49,644 nucleotides of DNA from Pseudomonadota bacterium (lineage in GTDB: Bacteria > CALINM01), in contig JAOABK010000013.1 of assembly GCA_026418415.1 (NCBI GenBank), positions 1 through 49,644 on the forward strand. The letters run 5' to 3'. The notes under the pieces were generated by a model. It searched no databases. It was given only the letters and a program-made list of their open reading frames with translations, and was not told the origin of the DNA. Of the stretch, positions 8,017-16,523 are shown one piece after another (the first letter of the stretch is position 1; every line of letters starts with the position of its first letter). Both the position numbers and the translations under genes were made by a program.

Positions 8017-9203
8017 GATACTTATCAGCAGGTGAGTCTCACGGTCAAAAATTGACTGTGATACTCGACGGCTATCCAGCAGGGGTCTATATAGACCCTT
8101 CTTTTGTTCAAAAAGAGCTTATCCGTAGAAAAGTTGGTTACGGAAGAGGATTGCGTATGCAGATTGAAGATGATAAAGTAAATTTTACTTCGGGCATACG
8201 CTTTTCTGAGACCACTGGTGCACCAATTACAATGGAAATTGAAAATAAAGATTTTAAAAATTGGATAGATGTAATGTCTCCATTTGCTAAATACTCTGAG
8301 AACAGAGCTATTTATAGACCGAGGCCTGGTCATGCAGATTTAGCAGGAATGATAAAATATGAGAGAAAAGATATTAGAGATATATTAGAAAGGGCGAGTG
8401 CACGTGAAACTGCTTTAAAAGTTGCTGTAGGTTCTCTTTCAAAGATACTTTTGGCTTATTTTAACATAAAAATTTATAGTGTTGTCTGGGAAATAGGTGG
8501 TAAGGGAATAGACTGGAAAGAGGGACTTAAAAAGATTTTAAATAAAAAAGAAGATATAGAAAAATTGCATAATTTTGCAGAAAAAAATGATTTGAGAATG
8601 CCACTAAGAAATAGAAAAGAAGTTTACAATGCTATTGATATGGCTAAGAAAAATGGTGATTCATTAGGTGGGGTATTTTCGGTAGTAGTCAAAGGGGTAC
8701 CAATTGGGTTAGGTTCGCATATACAATATGATAAAAGATTGGATAGTAAATTATCATCAAATTTAATGTCAATACCTGCAATAAAAGCGGTATCAATAGG
8801 TGGTGGTGTCTTTTCCTCTGAATTATCGGGTAAAAATTTTCAAGATGCAATTTATTTGGATAAAAAGGGTGTTTATAGAAAGACAAATTTTTCCGGTGGT
8901 ATCGAAGGTGGTATTTCAAATGGAGAGGATATAATCGTAACATGTTTTATGAAACCTATACCTACACTATTGACACCTCTTCCTTCATTAAACTTTAAAA
9001 CTTGTAAAGCAGAGGATGCAGTATACGAAAGATCTGATGTAACAGCAGTTCCAGCATGTTCTGTAGTTGCAGAAGCAGTAGCTGCTTTTACAATTGCTGA
9101 TGCATTCACTGATAAATTTGGTAAAGACACAATTACTGAGCTAAAAAGAAATTATACTGGTTATAAAAAAATGTTAGCAAAATTATGGAAAAAATTTATT
9201 TGA
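8013..9203 (+). CDS. aroC: Chorismate synthase
   Basis: Final step of the shikimate pathway: anti-1,4-elimination of EPSP to chorismate using reduced FMN. The 396 aa carry the expected motifs: an N-terminal GESHGQKLTVILDGYPAG, central RPGHADLAGMIKY and RASARETALKVAVG, and the C-terminal SDVTAVPACSVVAEAV. The gene overlaps pilQ by 4 bp and aroK by 19 bp. Placement of aro genes directly after pilMNOPQ is a known conserved arrangement in several Gram-negative groups. Confidence 0.97.
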   Translation: MRYLSAGESHGQKLTVILDGYPAGVYIDPSFVQKELIRRKVGYGRGLRMQIEDDKVNFTSGIRFSETTGAPITMEIENKDFKNWIDVMSPFAKYSENRAIYRPRPGHADLAGMIKYERKDIRDILERASARETALKVAVGSLSKILLAYFNIKIYSVVWEIGGKGIDWKEGLKKILNKKEDIEKLHNFAEKNDLRMPLRNRKEVYNAIDMAKKNGDSLGGVFSVVVKGVPIGLGSHIQYDKRLDSKLSSNLMSIPAIKAVSIGGGVFSSELSGKNFQDAIYLDKKGVYRKTNFSGGIEGGISNGEDIIVTCFMKPIPTLLTPLPSLNFKTCKAEDAVYERSDVTAVPACSVVAEAVAAFTIADAFTDKFGKDTITELKRNYTGYKKMLAKLWKKFI

Positions 9204-9709
9204 TTGGCTTTATGGCATCTGGCAAAACTACTATAGGTAAAGTACTTGCTGAGAAATTAGGCTGGGTATTTATTGATACTGATGAAATTATAGAAAGAAA
9301 GAAGGGCATGCCTATAAAAGAAATTTTTAGTACATATGGAGAAATGTATTTTAGAGAATTAGAGAGAGAGGTTTTAGAGGATTTAAAAGACATGGATAAG
9401 GTTGTAGTATCAGTTGGTGGGGGTATGCCTGTTTTTTTTGATAATTTAGAAATTATGAAAAGCACTGGTTATACAGTATATTTATACGTTAGCGAGGATG
9501 TATTACTAAAAAGGTTAAAGAATAATGAGGAATCACAAAAGAGGCCAATAGTATCTTCTAATTCTGAAAACGATCTTTTAAACCTTTTTAGAGAAAGAAA
9601 AGGGGTATATGAAAAGGCTCACGCAAAGTTCAATTGTGATAATATGACACCGATTGAGATTGCAGAAAATATTAGTGAGAGTTTTTTATCGTGGAAGAGT
9701 TCACATTAA
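9185..9709 (+). CDS. aroK: Shikimate kinase
   Basis: Phosphorylates shikimate at O3 with ATP. The 174 aa contain the P-loop GFMASGKTTIGK (about residues 8-19), the shikimate-binding FIDTDEIIERK and YFRELEREVL stretches, and the GGGMPV loop. QKRPIV, further on, corresponds to the lid region. The ATG at 9185 lies inside aroC and the gene overlaps aroB by 19 bp, so all three aro genes appear translationally coupled. Confidence 0.95.
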   Translation: MEKIYLIGFMASGKTTIGKVLAEKLGWVFIDTDEIIERKKGMPIKEIFSTYGEMYFRELEREVLEDLKDMDKVVVSVGGGMPVFFDNLEIMKSTGYTVYLYVSEDVLLKRLKNNEESQKRPIVSSNSENDLLNLFRERKGVYEKAHAKFNCDNMTPIEIAENISESFLSWKSSH

Positions 9710-10785
9710 ATATTAGCTATCCAGAAAGGGAAGTAAAGATCCTAACAGGAAAAAATGCATTAGTTTCCGCTTCTTCATACATTAATAGTACATTCAACAG
9801 TAAGGTGGTTTTAACTAATAAGAACATATGGAATATATGGAAAGAATATTTTAGTGAACATATAAAAGATTTCTATCTTTTTCAAATCGAAGACGGAGAG
9901 AAATATAAGAACTATAAAACTGTTTCAGAAATTTATAAATATCTCGTCTCCATTGGTGCTACAAGAAAAACTGCGTTTATAGGTTTTGGTGGTGGTGTAA
10001 TTGGTGACATTGCTGGATTTGTTGCATCAACCTATCATAGAGGTATACCTTTAATTCATGTGCCAACAACGCTTTTGGCTCAGGTTGATAGTTCAATTGG
10101 AGGAAAAACAGGATACAACCTTAGGGAAGGTAAAAATCTTGTTGGGACCTTTTATCAACCAAACTTGATAGTTTCTGACAGTTTGTTTCTTCATACACTA
10201 TCAGAAAGAGAATTTAAATCTGGTCTTGCAGAGGTTATAAAAGCAGGGTTTATAATGGATTATAAGTTAATTGATTTGATTGAATCAAATCTTAATATGA
10301 TAAAAAAAAGGGATGAAAACATAATTTCAGAAATTATGAAAAGGGCCCAGTTAGTTAAAATAAAAGTTGTTAAAGAGGATGTTGAGGAACAGGGATTAAG
10401 GGCAATACTAAATTTTGGGCATACTTTGGGGCATGGGATAGAAGTTTTAACAAGGTGGAAAGTACCACATGGTTATGCAGTTGCTGCTGGTATGGGATTT
10501 GCGATTTTTTTAAGTTTTTCAATGGGCTATATAACAAAAGGGGAGATGATAAGGGCAATTAATTTATTAAAAGGTATGGGATATAGGCTTTTATATAAAT
10601 TAGATTACACTATGCTTGAAAGCGTAATAAAGAGGGATAAAAAAAAGAAAGAGGATCTTGTTGAGTGGGTTTTATTGAAAAGCATTGGAAAAGCTGAATT
10701 TGGTATTAAATTAGATATGAATTATATAAAAGGCGAACTTAAAAATTATGAGAAATTTATTTTATCTGATGCATCCAGTTTTTAA
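9691..10785 (+). CDS. aroB: 3-dehydroquinate synthase
   Basis: NAD- and divalent-metal-dependent conversion of DAHP to 3-dehydroquinate, the second shikimate step. The 364 aa show the NAD-binding FGGGVIGDIAGFVASTYHRG, the substrate-binding VPTTLLAQVDSSIGGKTGYN, and metal ligands in EVIKAG and NFGHTLGHG. The start is GTG 9691 inside aroK. It closes the pil-aro operon; the next gene begins after a gap of about 58 bp holding a possible promoter. Confidence 0.96.
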   Translation: MEEFTLNISYPEREVKILTGKNALVSASSYINSTFNSKVVLTNKNIWNIWKEYFSEHIKDFYLFQIEDGEKYKNYKTVSEIYKYLVSIGATRKTAFIGFGGGVIGDIAGFVASTYHRGIPLIHVPTTLLAQVDSSIGGKTGYNLREGKNLVGTFYQPNLIVSDSLFLHTLSEREFKSGLAEVIKAGFIMDYKLIDLIESNLNMIKKRDENIISEIMKRAQLVKIKVVKEDVEEQGLRAILNFGHTLGHGIEVLTRWKVPHGYAVAAGMGFAIFLSFSMGYITKGEMIRAINLLKGMGYRLLYKLDYTMLESVIKRDKKKKEDLVEWVLLKSIGKAEFGIKLDMNYIKGELKNYEKFILSDASSF

Positions 10786-10804
10786 TAAGTAGTTATAACA
10801 TTTC

Positions 10805-10834
10805 TTGACAATATTAATATGTTTATGATAGAAA
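10805..10834 (+). promoter_or_regulatory. Possible sigma-70 promoter before the CheW-like genes
   Basis: A perfect TTGACA (10805-10810) lies in the short gap after aroB. With an 18 bp spacer the -10 would be TAGAAA (10829-10834), a weak match; TATGAT at 10824 is too close. No terminator hairpin is visible in the gap, so read-through from the pil-aro operon is also possible. Confidence 0.3.
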
Positions 10835-10843
10835 TGCTTGAAG

Positions 10844-11254
10844 ATGTATCTTATATTTGAAGAAAGCGGTTGTTTTTTTGGTATATCAGTGAATGATATT
10901 TTTAAAATTATAGATTTAGGTTCACTTATATTCAGAGATGATAAGTATTTTTTTTATGATATGGAGATAAGAAAAACATTGATCTCTGATATTTTTGATT
11001 TAAAGAACAGGATTGATCAAGAGGCAAAAAAGGTAGTAATTTTAGAGCATTTTGATTCTTTTAAACCAGCGCTTTTTGTCCATGATGTTGTTGGTTTTAT
11101 AAAAGAAGATGGTAAAATTTTGAAGAAACAAGATTTTCTAAACCTTTACGGTTACAAACATGTAAAAGGATTTCTAATCAATAACAATAGATTGATTACT
11201 TTGATTGATAAAAAGGCTTTTTTAAATTTTGGAAATAATGGTGAAAGAGAGTAA
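10844..11254 (+). CDS. Divergent CheW-like domain protein (first of pair)
   Basis: A 136 aa soluble protein with the CheW beta-barrel pattern: an N-terminal MYLIFEESGCFFGISVNDIF strand pair, then KKVVILEHF, ALFVHDVVGFI and the late GFLINNNRLITLIDKKAFL. Sequence similarity to canonical CheW is weak and the usual receptor/kinase-contact residues cannot be judged by eye. I use ATG 10844; a TTG six bases earlier is also in frame. The following gene is another CheW-like protein and the one after that a receiver protein. No CheA or chemoreceptor gene is in the window, so the partner is unknown; type IV pilus control is an inference from the neighbourhood. Confidence 0.6.
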   Translation: MYLIFEESGCFFGISVNDIFKIIDLGSLIFRDDKYFFYDMEIRKTLISDIFDLKNRIDQEAKKVVILEHFDSFKPALFVHDVVGFIKEDGKILKKQDFLNLYGYKHVKGFLINNNRLITLIDKKAFLNFGNNGERE

Positions 11255-11648
11255 ATTTCTTCTTTTTTCATTAGGAGGGAGATTTTATTTATGTAGAGAA
11301 TCTCTAATAGAAAGGATAATAGCTATTGAAAGTGCTAATATGTATTTTGCTCCCTTTGGTCCAGATTGGCTTAGATATTTTATTTCCTATAATGGGATGG
11401 TTTTGCCAATAATTAAAGAACATGAAGAAATTTTATGTGAAAAAATGTATAATGTTATTATATTAAAAAAGGTTTTTAATTTTGTGGGTTTCTTAGTGGA
11501 TTATATATATAAGTTTGTTAATATTAGTGATGATGTTATTGAAAAGGCATTAAATACACCAGTGTTTATGGCAAAAAAAGCTATAATATACGATGAAAAA
11601 GAGTGTTTTTTACTTGATATAGAAGCCCTTTTAGAGGGCAGGGAGTAA
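11238..11648 (+). CDS. Divergent CheW-like domain protein (second of pair)
   Basis: A 136 aa protein, more recognisably CheW-like than its neighbour: FLLFSLGGRFYLCRESLIER, YFISYNGMVLPIIKEH (matching the 'G-x-x-LPVIDL' strand) and NFVGFLVDYIYKFVNIS (matching 'GLLVDxVxxV'). The start is probably ATG 11238, with in-frame TTG 11229 and GTG 11241 as alternatives. It overlaps the previous gene by 17 bp and ends 3 bp before the receiver-domain gene, so the three form one unit. It may be an adaptor that couples a histidine kinase to the receiver protein. Confidence 0.65.
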   Translation: MVKESKFLLFSLGGRFYLCRESLIERIIAIESANMYFAPFGPDWLRYFISYNGMVLPIIKEHEEILCEKMYNVIILKKVFNFVGFLVDYIYKFVNISDDVIEKALNTPVFMAKKAIIYDEKECFLLDIEALLEGRE

Positions 11649-11651
11649 ATT

Positions 11652-12890
11652 ATGAAGAAAATTTTGATTGCTGACGATAGTTTAACTGTTAGAAAAGTTA
11701 TAGAAATGTTGCTAAGGCCATTGGACTATACATTGTTTTTTACTGAGACAGGGAAGGATACATTGTCAAAAATTATGAGCGAACAAATAGATTTAGCTGT
11801 AGTTGATTATAGCCTTCCAGATATGTTAGGAACTCAGATAGCTAAAGAGATTAAGAAAACAAAGCCTACAATACCTGTATTATTAATGGTTAGTATTAAG
11901 GAACAAGATCTTTCCTCTAAGTTACAAGAGGGCATGTGCGATGATTTGGTAGAAAAACCTTTTGATTCTCAAACTTTTTTAGACAAGGTTGATTCATTGC
12001 TTAAACGTTCTGAAGAGTTAATAAAGGCAGGGCCAGTCGAAGTTCAGGAAAGATTCACTGAAAAAGTTGATTTAGGTGATATTGGTATTCAAATTGGTGA
12101 AGAGTTTGTAAATATAGGTTTAGACAGTAGAAATATAGAGCCAGAAAAGGAAATTATAGGCCCTCAAAAAATTGATGCCAATGAAGAGATAAAGGAATTA
12201 GTTATTGAAGAGATAGATGAAATAGAGGAAATAGATGAGATAGAAGAGCTTAAAGAAGAGGAAGAAGTTTCAGGGATTAAAGAGACCGTTGAAGATGAAA
12301 GTGTTGAGGAAATAAGCATAGATGAGTTGCTTAAGGGTGAGATGGAAAACTTGGGTGTTGTAGAAATTGAAGATAAAGGTTTTGAGTTGACGGAAGTCAA
12401 ATTGGAAGAAGAGAAAAAATTAGAAGAAGAGATAGCCATTCAAGAGGAGACAAGTAAATTAGGTGAAGAAAAAAGCATAGATCTGAATGATTTTTTCTCT
12501 GACTTAAACGAGATTTTAATGGATGATAAGACAGAAAAGAAAACTATTCCAGAAAAAGAAATGGTAAAACCTGTAATTGAAGAAGTTGCAAAGGAATTGA
12601 AAGAAATTGAGATGATAACTGATAGAGAAGAAAAAGCAGTTATTAGTGCTGTTGAAGAAAAAATAGAGTCAGAACAAGTAACGGAAGAGGATATTTGGAA
12701 TTTTGATTTAGAAGCTCCTAAAAGCGAGAAAGCTATTGAAACAGTTTCTATACCGACAAAGATAGATTCGAAGGATATAGAAAATATCGTAAGAGAGATA
12801 ACCTACGATATAGTCGAAAAGATTGCTTGGGAAATAGTACCGGAGATAGTTGATACAATTATGAAGGATAAGTTTAGTAAAAAATCTTAA
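11652..12890 (+). CDS. Receiver-domain response regulator with long acidic linker and conserved C-terminal helix
   Basis: The 412 aa begin with a complete CheY-like receiver (residues 1-118): the acidic pair in ILIADDSLTVRKV, phospho-acceptor Asp52 in VVDYSLPD and the lysine in VEKPFD. Residues about 140-365 are a low-complexity Glu/Ile/Lys-rich stretch, probably disordered, with repeated EEIDEIEEIDEIEEL-like units. The last 40 residues form a predicted amphipathic helix (VEKIAWEIVPEIVDTIMKDK); I recall a similar tail on delta-proteobacterial receiver proteins. There is no DNA-binding or enzymatic output domain. The architecture loosely recalls Myxococcus RomR, the receiver protein that recruits MglA to the pole, but homology is not shown. 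A good Shine-Dalgarno (CAGGGAG) precedes the ATG. Confidence 0.8.
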   Translation: MKKILIADDSLTVRKVIEMLLRPLDYTLFFTETGKDTLSKIMSEQIDLAVVDYSLPDMLGTQIAKEIKKTKPTIPVLLMVSIKEQDLSSKLQEGMCDDLVEKPFDSQTFLDKVDSLLKRSEELIKAGPVEVQERFTEKVDLGDIGIQIGEEFVNIGLDSRNIEPEKEIIGPQKIDANEEIKELVIEEIDEIEEIDEIEELKEEEEVSGIKETVEDESVEEISIDELLKGEMENLGVVEIEDKGFELTEVKLEEEKKLEEEIAIQEETSKLGEEKSIDLNDFFSDLNEILMDDKTEKKTIPEKEMVKPVIEEVAKELKEIEMITDREEKAVISAVEEKIESEQVTEEDIWNFDLEAPKSEKAIETVSIPTKIDSKDIENIVREITYDIVEKIAWEIVPEIVDTIMKDKFSKKS

Positions 12891-12939
12891 AAGTTCATAA
12901 AAACAATCAGGATAGTCAATTCAGTAAAGGATGGATAAT

Positions 12940-15699
12940 ATGGAAGATATTTTGCCCAAAGGATATGAGCCTAAAGATGTGGAAGATAAATGGTATAACT
13001 TTTGGTTAGAAAAAAATTATTTCAAAGCAAATGAAAATTCAAATAAGCCTCCCTTCTCAATGGTCATTCCTCCACCAAATGTAACAGGTTCACTTCACAT
13101 GGGACACGCATTGAATAACACTATTCAAGATATACTTGCCCGATATAAAAGAATGTGTGGTTATGAGGTCTTGTGGGTTCCAGGTACAGATCATGCTGGC
13201 ATTGCGACACAAAATGTTGTTGAAAGACTTATTGCAAAAGAAGGGCTTACGAGACATACTTTAGGCAGGAAAAGATTTATTGAGAGAGTCTGGAAGTGGA
13301 AAGAAGAATCAGGTTCAACCATAATAAAACAGTTAAAAAAGCTTGGTGCTTCTTGTGATTGGTCAAGAGAACGTTTTACAATGGATGAAGGGCTTTCGAG
13401 AGCGGTAAAACAAGTTTTCTTAACACTTTTCAAAGAAGGAGTAATTGAGAGGGATAAAAGGCTTATAAACTGGTGTTCGAGATGCGGTACTGCATTATCA
13501 GACTTGGAAGTTGAGTACGAAGAAAAAGAGGGCTATTTATACTATATAAAATATCCACTTGAAGATGGTAATTTTCTCACTGTAGCTACAACAAGACCAG
13601 AAACTATGCTTGGAGATACAGCGGTTGCAGTAAATTCAAATGATGAGAGATATAATGGTTTAATTGGAAAGAATGTAATACTTCCCCTCGCTATGAGAAA
13701 GATTCCTGTGATAGCAGATTCGATGGTAGACATGGAGTTTGGAACTGGTGCTGTTAAAATAACACCAGCGCATGATTTTGCTGATGAAGCAGTCGGAAGA
13801 AGGCATGGTCTTGCCTTTATTTCTGTAATTGATAGAGAAGGAAGAATGACTGGTCCAATTCCAGAGGTATATAAGTCATTAGATCGATTAGAGGCTCGAG
13901 CAAAGATTGTAGATGATTTAAAAAATTCTGGATTACTTCTTAATGTTGAACCGATAAAGCATAATGTAGGTCACTGTTATAGATGTAAAGAAGTTGTTGA
14001 GCCTCTTCTCACTCTCCAGTGGTTTGTTAGAATAAAAGGTTTAGCTGAACCCGCCTATAGAGCTGTTAAAGAAGGTAAAATATCAATAATCCCTGAAAAT
14101 TGGGCTAATACTTACTATCAGTGGATGGAGAATATTCAAGACTGGTGCATATCAAGACAGATATGGTGGGGGCACCAGATTCCAATATTTTATTGTTCCC
14201 TTTGTGATGGAGACAAAATTTTTATAACCCTAAGACCAAATCAAACTGATACAAAAAGGCTTCAAGGAACTTATTTAGAGTTTAAAAATGAAGGTTTAAG
14301 TTTTGAAAAAATTATTGATGATATAGATTTTTATCTCATAGGTGAGAGTGCAACTCCTATTCCAGAAGGTGAAATTTGCCCTAAGTGTGGGAGTAAAGAG
14401 TTGATTCAAGATCCTGATGTTCTTGATACATGGTTTAGTTCTGCCTTGTGGCCCTTTTCAACAATGGGTTGGCCAGAAAAGACAAAGGATTTGCAAGTCT
14501 TTTATCCAACATCTGTTTTAGTTACTGCCTTTGATATATTATTTTTCTGGGTAGCCAGAATGATTATGATGGGTATTAAATTTATGAATGATGTTCCCTT
14601 CAGAGATGTATATATACATGCCCTTGTTCGAGATTCTAAGGGGCAGAAAATGAGTAAGTCAAAGGGTAATGTAATTGATCCACTTATAATAATGGATAAA
14701 TATGGAACAGATGCATTCAGGTTTACCCTAACTGCTCTAGCTGCTCAAGGGCGGGATATAAGGTTATCAGAAGATAGAATTGAAGGATATAGGCATTTTG
14801 CTAATAAGATATGGAATGCCTCAAGGTTTGTTTTGATGAACCTTAAAAAGGATATAGAGTTTTCAAAACCAGAGATTAAAGAGTGCAATATTTTTGATAT
14901 ATGGATTTTGCAGAGGCTAAATGAAACGATAGGAGAAGTTAGAAAATCCTATGACTCTTATAGTTTTAATGATTCAGCAAGTTCTATTTATAAATTTTTA
15001 TGGAATGATTTCTGTGATTGGTATATAGAGCTTTCAAAACAGAGAATTAATGAACCAGTAGTTCAGAAAACTTTGTGGTATGTTTTAACCAATGCTTTGA
15101 AATTAATGCATCCCATAATGCCCTTTATTACTGAAGAAATTTATCAGAAGTTGCCAAACCATGATGAGAGCATTATGAAATCTAATTTTCCTGAATATGA
15201 TGAAAGTCTTTCAAAATTAGATGTCAAAATAGTTGAAGTATTTATGAACGTAGTCAGGGCAATTAGAAATGTGAAAAGCGAGATGAACGTTTCCCCTTCT
15301 TTGAAACCTAAGACATTAGTACTAATAAAATCATCAGATAAATTAGCATTAAAAGATTTTACCGAATATATAGAGTCCCAAGCAAAATGTAAGATTGAAT
15401 TTTTAGACAGCCTTATAGAAAATCCTGTTAATTCAGCTTTTACTGTAGTTGAAGATGTTGATATATGGGTTAATTTAGAAGGAATGATTGATGTTGATTC
15501 AGAGATTAAGAGAATTGAAAAGGAAATAACAAAAGTTGAAAAGGATGTTACATTTTTAAATAAAAGACTATCAAATGAGGATTATTTAAGAAATGCACCT
15601 CAGGACGTTGTAGAAGATGATAAAGCGCGCTTAAAAGTGTTTTTAGAAAAGTTAAATAAACTTAAAGAAAATATGAAAATATTAAAGGAAATGAGATGA
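12940..15699 (+). CDS. valS: Valyl-tRNA synthetase
   Basis: Charges tRNA-Val and edits mischarged threonine. I favour ATG 12940 because AAGGA (12927-12931) is properly spaced for it; ATG 12931 is also in frame. The 919 aa contain the HIGH motif in VTGSLHMGHALN, the CP1 editing motif TTRPETMLGDTAVAV, WCISRQIWWGHQIPIFYC, KMSKSKGN as the KMSKS loop, and the C-terminal coiled-coil tRNA arm. Between the CSLC and CPKC pairs (about residues 426-476) lies about 45-50 residues more than I expect for this family. nadC overlaps the stop by 4 bp. Confidence 0.97.
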   Translation: MEDILPKGYEPKDVEDKWYNFWLEKNYFKANENSNKPPFSMVIPPPNVTGSLHMGHALNNTIQDILARYKRMCGYEVLWVPGTDHAGIATQNVVERLIAKEGLTRHTLGRKRFIERVWKWKEESGSTIIKQLKKLGASCDWSRERFTMDEGLSRAVKQVFLTLFKEGVIERDKRLINWCSRCGTALSDLEVEYEEKEGYLYYIKYPLEDGNFLTVATTRPETMLGDTAVAVNSNDERYNGLIGKNVILPLAMRKIPVIADSMVDMEFGTGAVKITPAHDFADEAVGRRHGLAFISVIDREGRMTGPIPEVYKSLDRLEARAKIVDDLKNSGLLLNVEPIKHNVGHCYRCKEVVEPLLTLQWFVRIKGLAEPAYRAVKEGKISIIPENWANTYYQWMENIQDWCISRQIWWGHQIPIFYCSLCDGDKIFITLRPNQTDTKRLQGTYLEFKNEGLSFEKIIDDIDFYLIGESATPIPEGEICPKCGSKELIQDPDVLDTWFSSALWPFSTMGWPEKTKDLQVFYPTSVLVTAFDILFFWVARMIMMGIKFMNDVPFRDVYIHALVRDSKGQKMSKSKGNVIDPLIIMDKYGTDAFRFTLTALAAQGRDIRLSEDRIEGYRHFANKIWNASRFVLMNLKKDIEFSKPEIKECNIFDIWILQRLNETIGEVRKSYDSYSFNDSASSIYKFLWNDFCDWYIELSKQRINEPVVQKTLWYVLTNALKLMHPIMPFITEEIYQKLPNHDESIMKSNFPEYDESLSKLDVKIVEVFMNVVRAIRNVKSEMNVSPSLKPKTLVLIKSSDKLALKDFTEYIESQAKCKIEFLDSLIENPVNSAFTVVEDVDIWVNLEGMIDVDSEIKRIEKEITKVEKDVTFLNKRLSNEDYLRNAPQDVVEDDKARLKVFLEKLNKLKENMKILKEMR

Positions 15700-16523
15700 A
15701 TAAATTTTTATTAGAAGAAATAGTAAAAAGGGCATTAGATGAAGATATAGGTTTTGGAGACATAACCTCTGAAATAATAGATAAAAATTTAGATGGATCT
15801 GCATATTTTCTTGCAAAAGAAGACTTTGTATTATGTGGTGTAGTAGTAGCTAAATTGGTGTTTCAACTCTATGATAGTGATTTGAAAGTGTCCTTTGATT
15901 GTAAGGATGGCGAGAAAATAAAAAAAGGACAAAGAGTAGGAACTGTTATTGGAAGATTGAGAAGTATCCTAACCTGTGAAAGAGTGGCTTTAAATTTTTT
16001 ACAAAGATTATCAGGCATTTCTACTTTTACATCACAGATTGTTGAAAAGGTAAGTAAAAAGGGTATTATAGTTTTGGATACAAGAAAAACAACTCCACTA
16101 TTAAGAGTGCTTGAAAAATATGCTGTAAGAGTAGGGGGTGGTCAAAATCATAGGATCAATTTAAGTGATGGAATACTAATTAAAGACAATCACATAAGAG
16201 CATGTGGTGGTATTACTAAGGCAGTAAAACAGGCAAAGAAGGTAAATAGACCTTTAATTAAAATAGGTGTAGAAGTAAAGAATATTAATGAGTTAAGGGA
16301 AGCTCTTGATTTGGAAGTTGATCACATATTACTCGATAACATGACTCCAGAAATGATTAAAGAGGCAATAAAAATTAATAGTGGAAGAACAACTCTTGAA
16401 ATTTCTGGAGGAATAAACCTGGATAATATATCTGAATATGCTATTGAAGGAATTGATTATATTTCTTTAGGAAGCTTAACACATTCTGCTAAAGCAGTTG
16501 ATATTAGTTTAGAAATAGAATGA
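15696..16523 (+). CDS. nadC: Nicotinate-nucleotide pyrophosphorylase (quinolinate phosphoribosyltransferase)
   Basis: Converts quinolinate and PRPP to nicotinate mononucleotide in de novo NAD synthesis. The 275 aa show DEDIGFGDITSEII near the N-terminus, ERVALNFLQRLSGIST, the PRPP-site DTRKTTPLLRVLEKYAVRVG followed by GGQNHR, and IKDNHI. Late in the barrel, ILLDNMTP and LEISGGI are present. It overlaps valS and birA by 4 bp at each end (ATGA junctions). No nadA or nadB is in the window. Confidence 0.96.
   Translation: MNKFLLEEIVKRALDEDIGFGDITSEIIDKNLDGSAYFLAKEDFVLCGVVVAKLVFQLYDSDLKVSFDCKDGEKIKKGQRVGTVIGRLRSILTCERVALNFLQRLSGISTFTSQIVEKVSKKGIIVLDTRKTTPLLRVLEKYAVRVGGGQNHRINLSDGILIKDNHIRACGGITKAVKQAKKVNRPLIKIGVEVKNINELREALDLEVDHILLDNMTPEMIKEAIKINSGRTTLEISGGINLDNISEYAIEGIDYISLGSLTHSAKAVDISLEIE

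Noticed and set aside
8025-8333. Minus-strand open frame of about 100 codons within aroC
   Set aside because: It is antisense to a conserved gene, has no family features or Shine-Dalgarno, and matches the expectation for shadow frames.
12205-12260. Tandem codon-level repeat (GAAATAGATGA units) in the receiver-protein linker as a possible satellite
   Set aside because: It is short and imperfect, and best explained as a low-complexity acidic protein segment.
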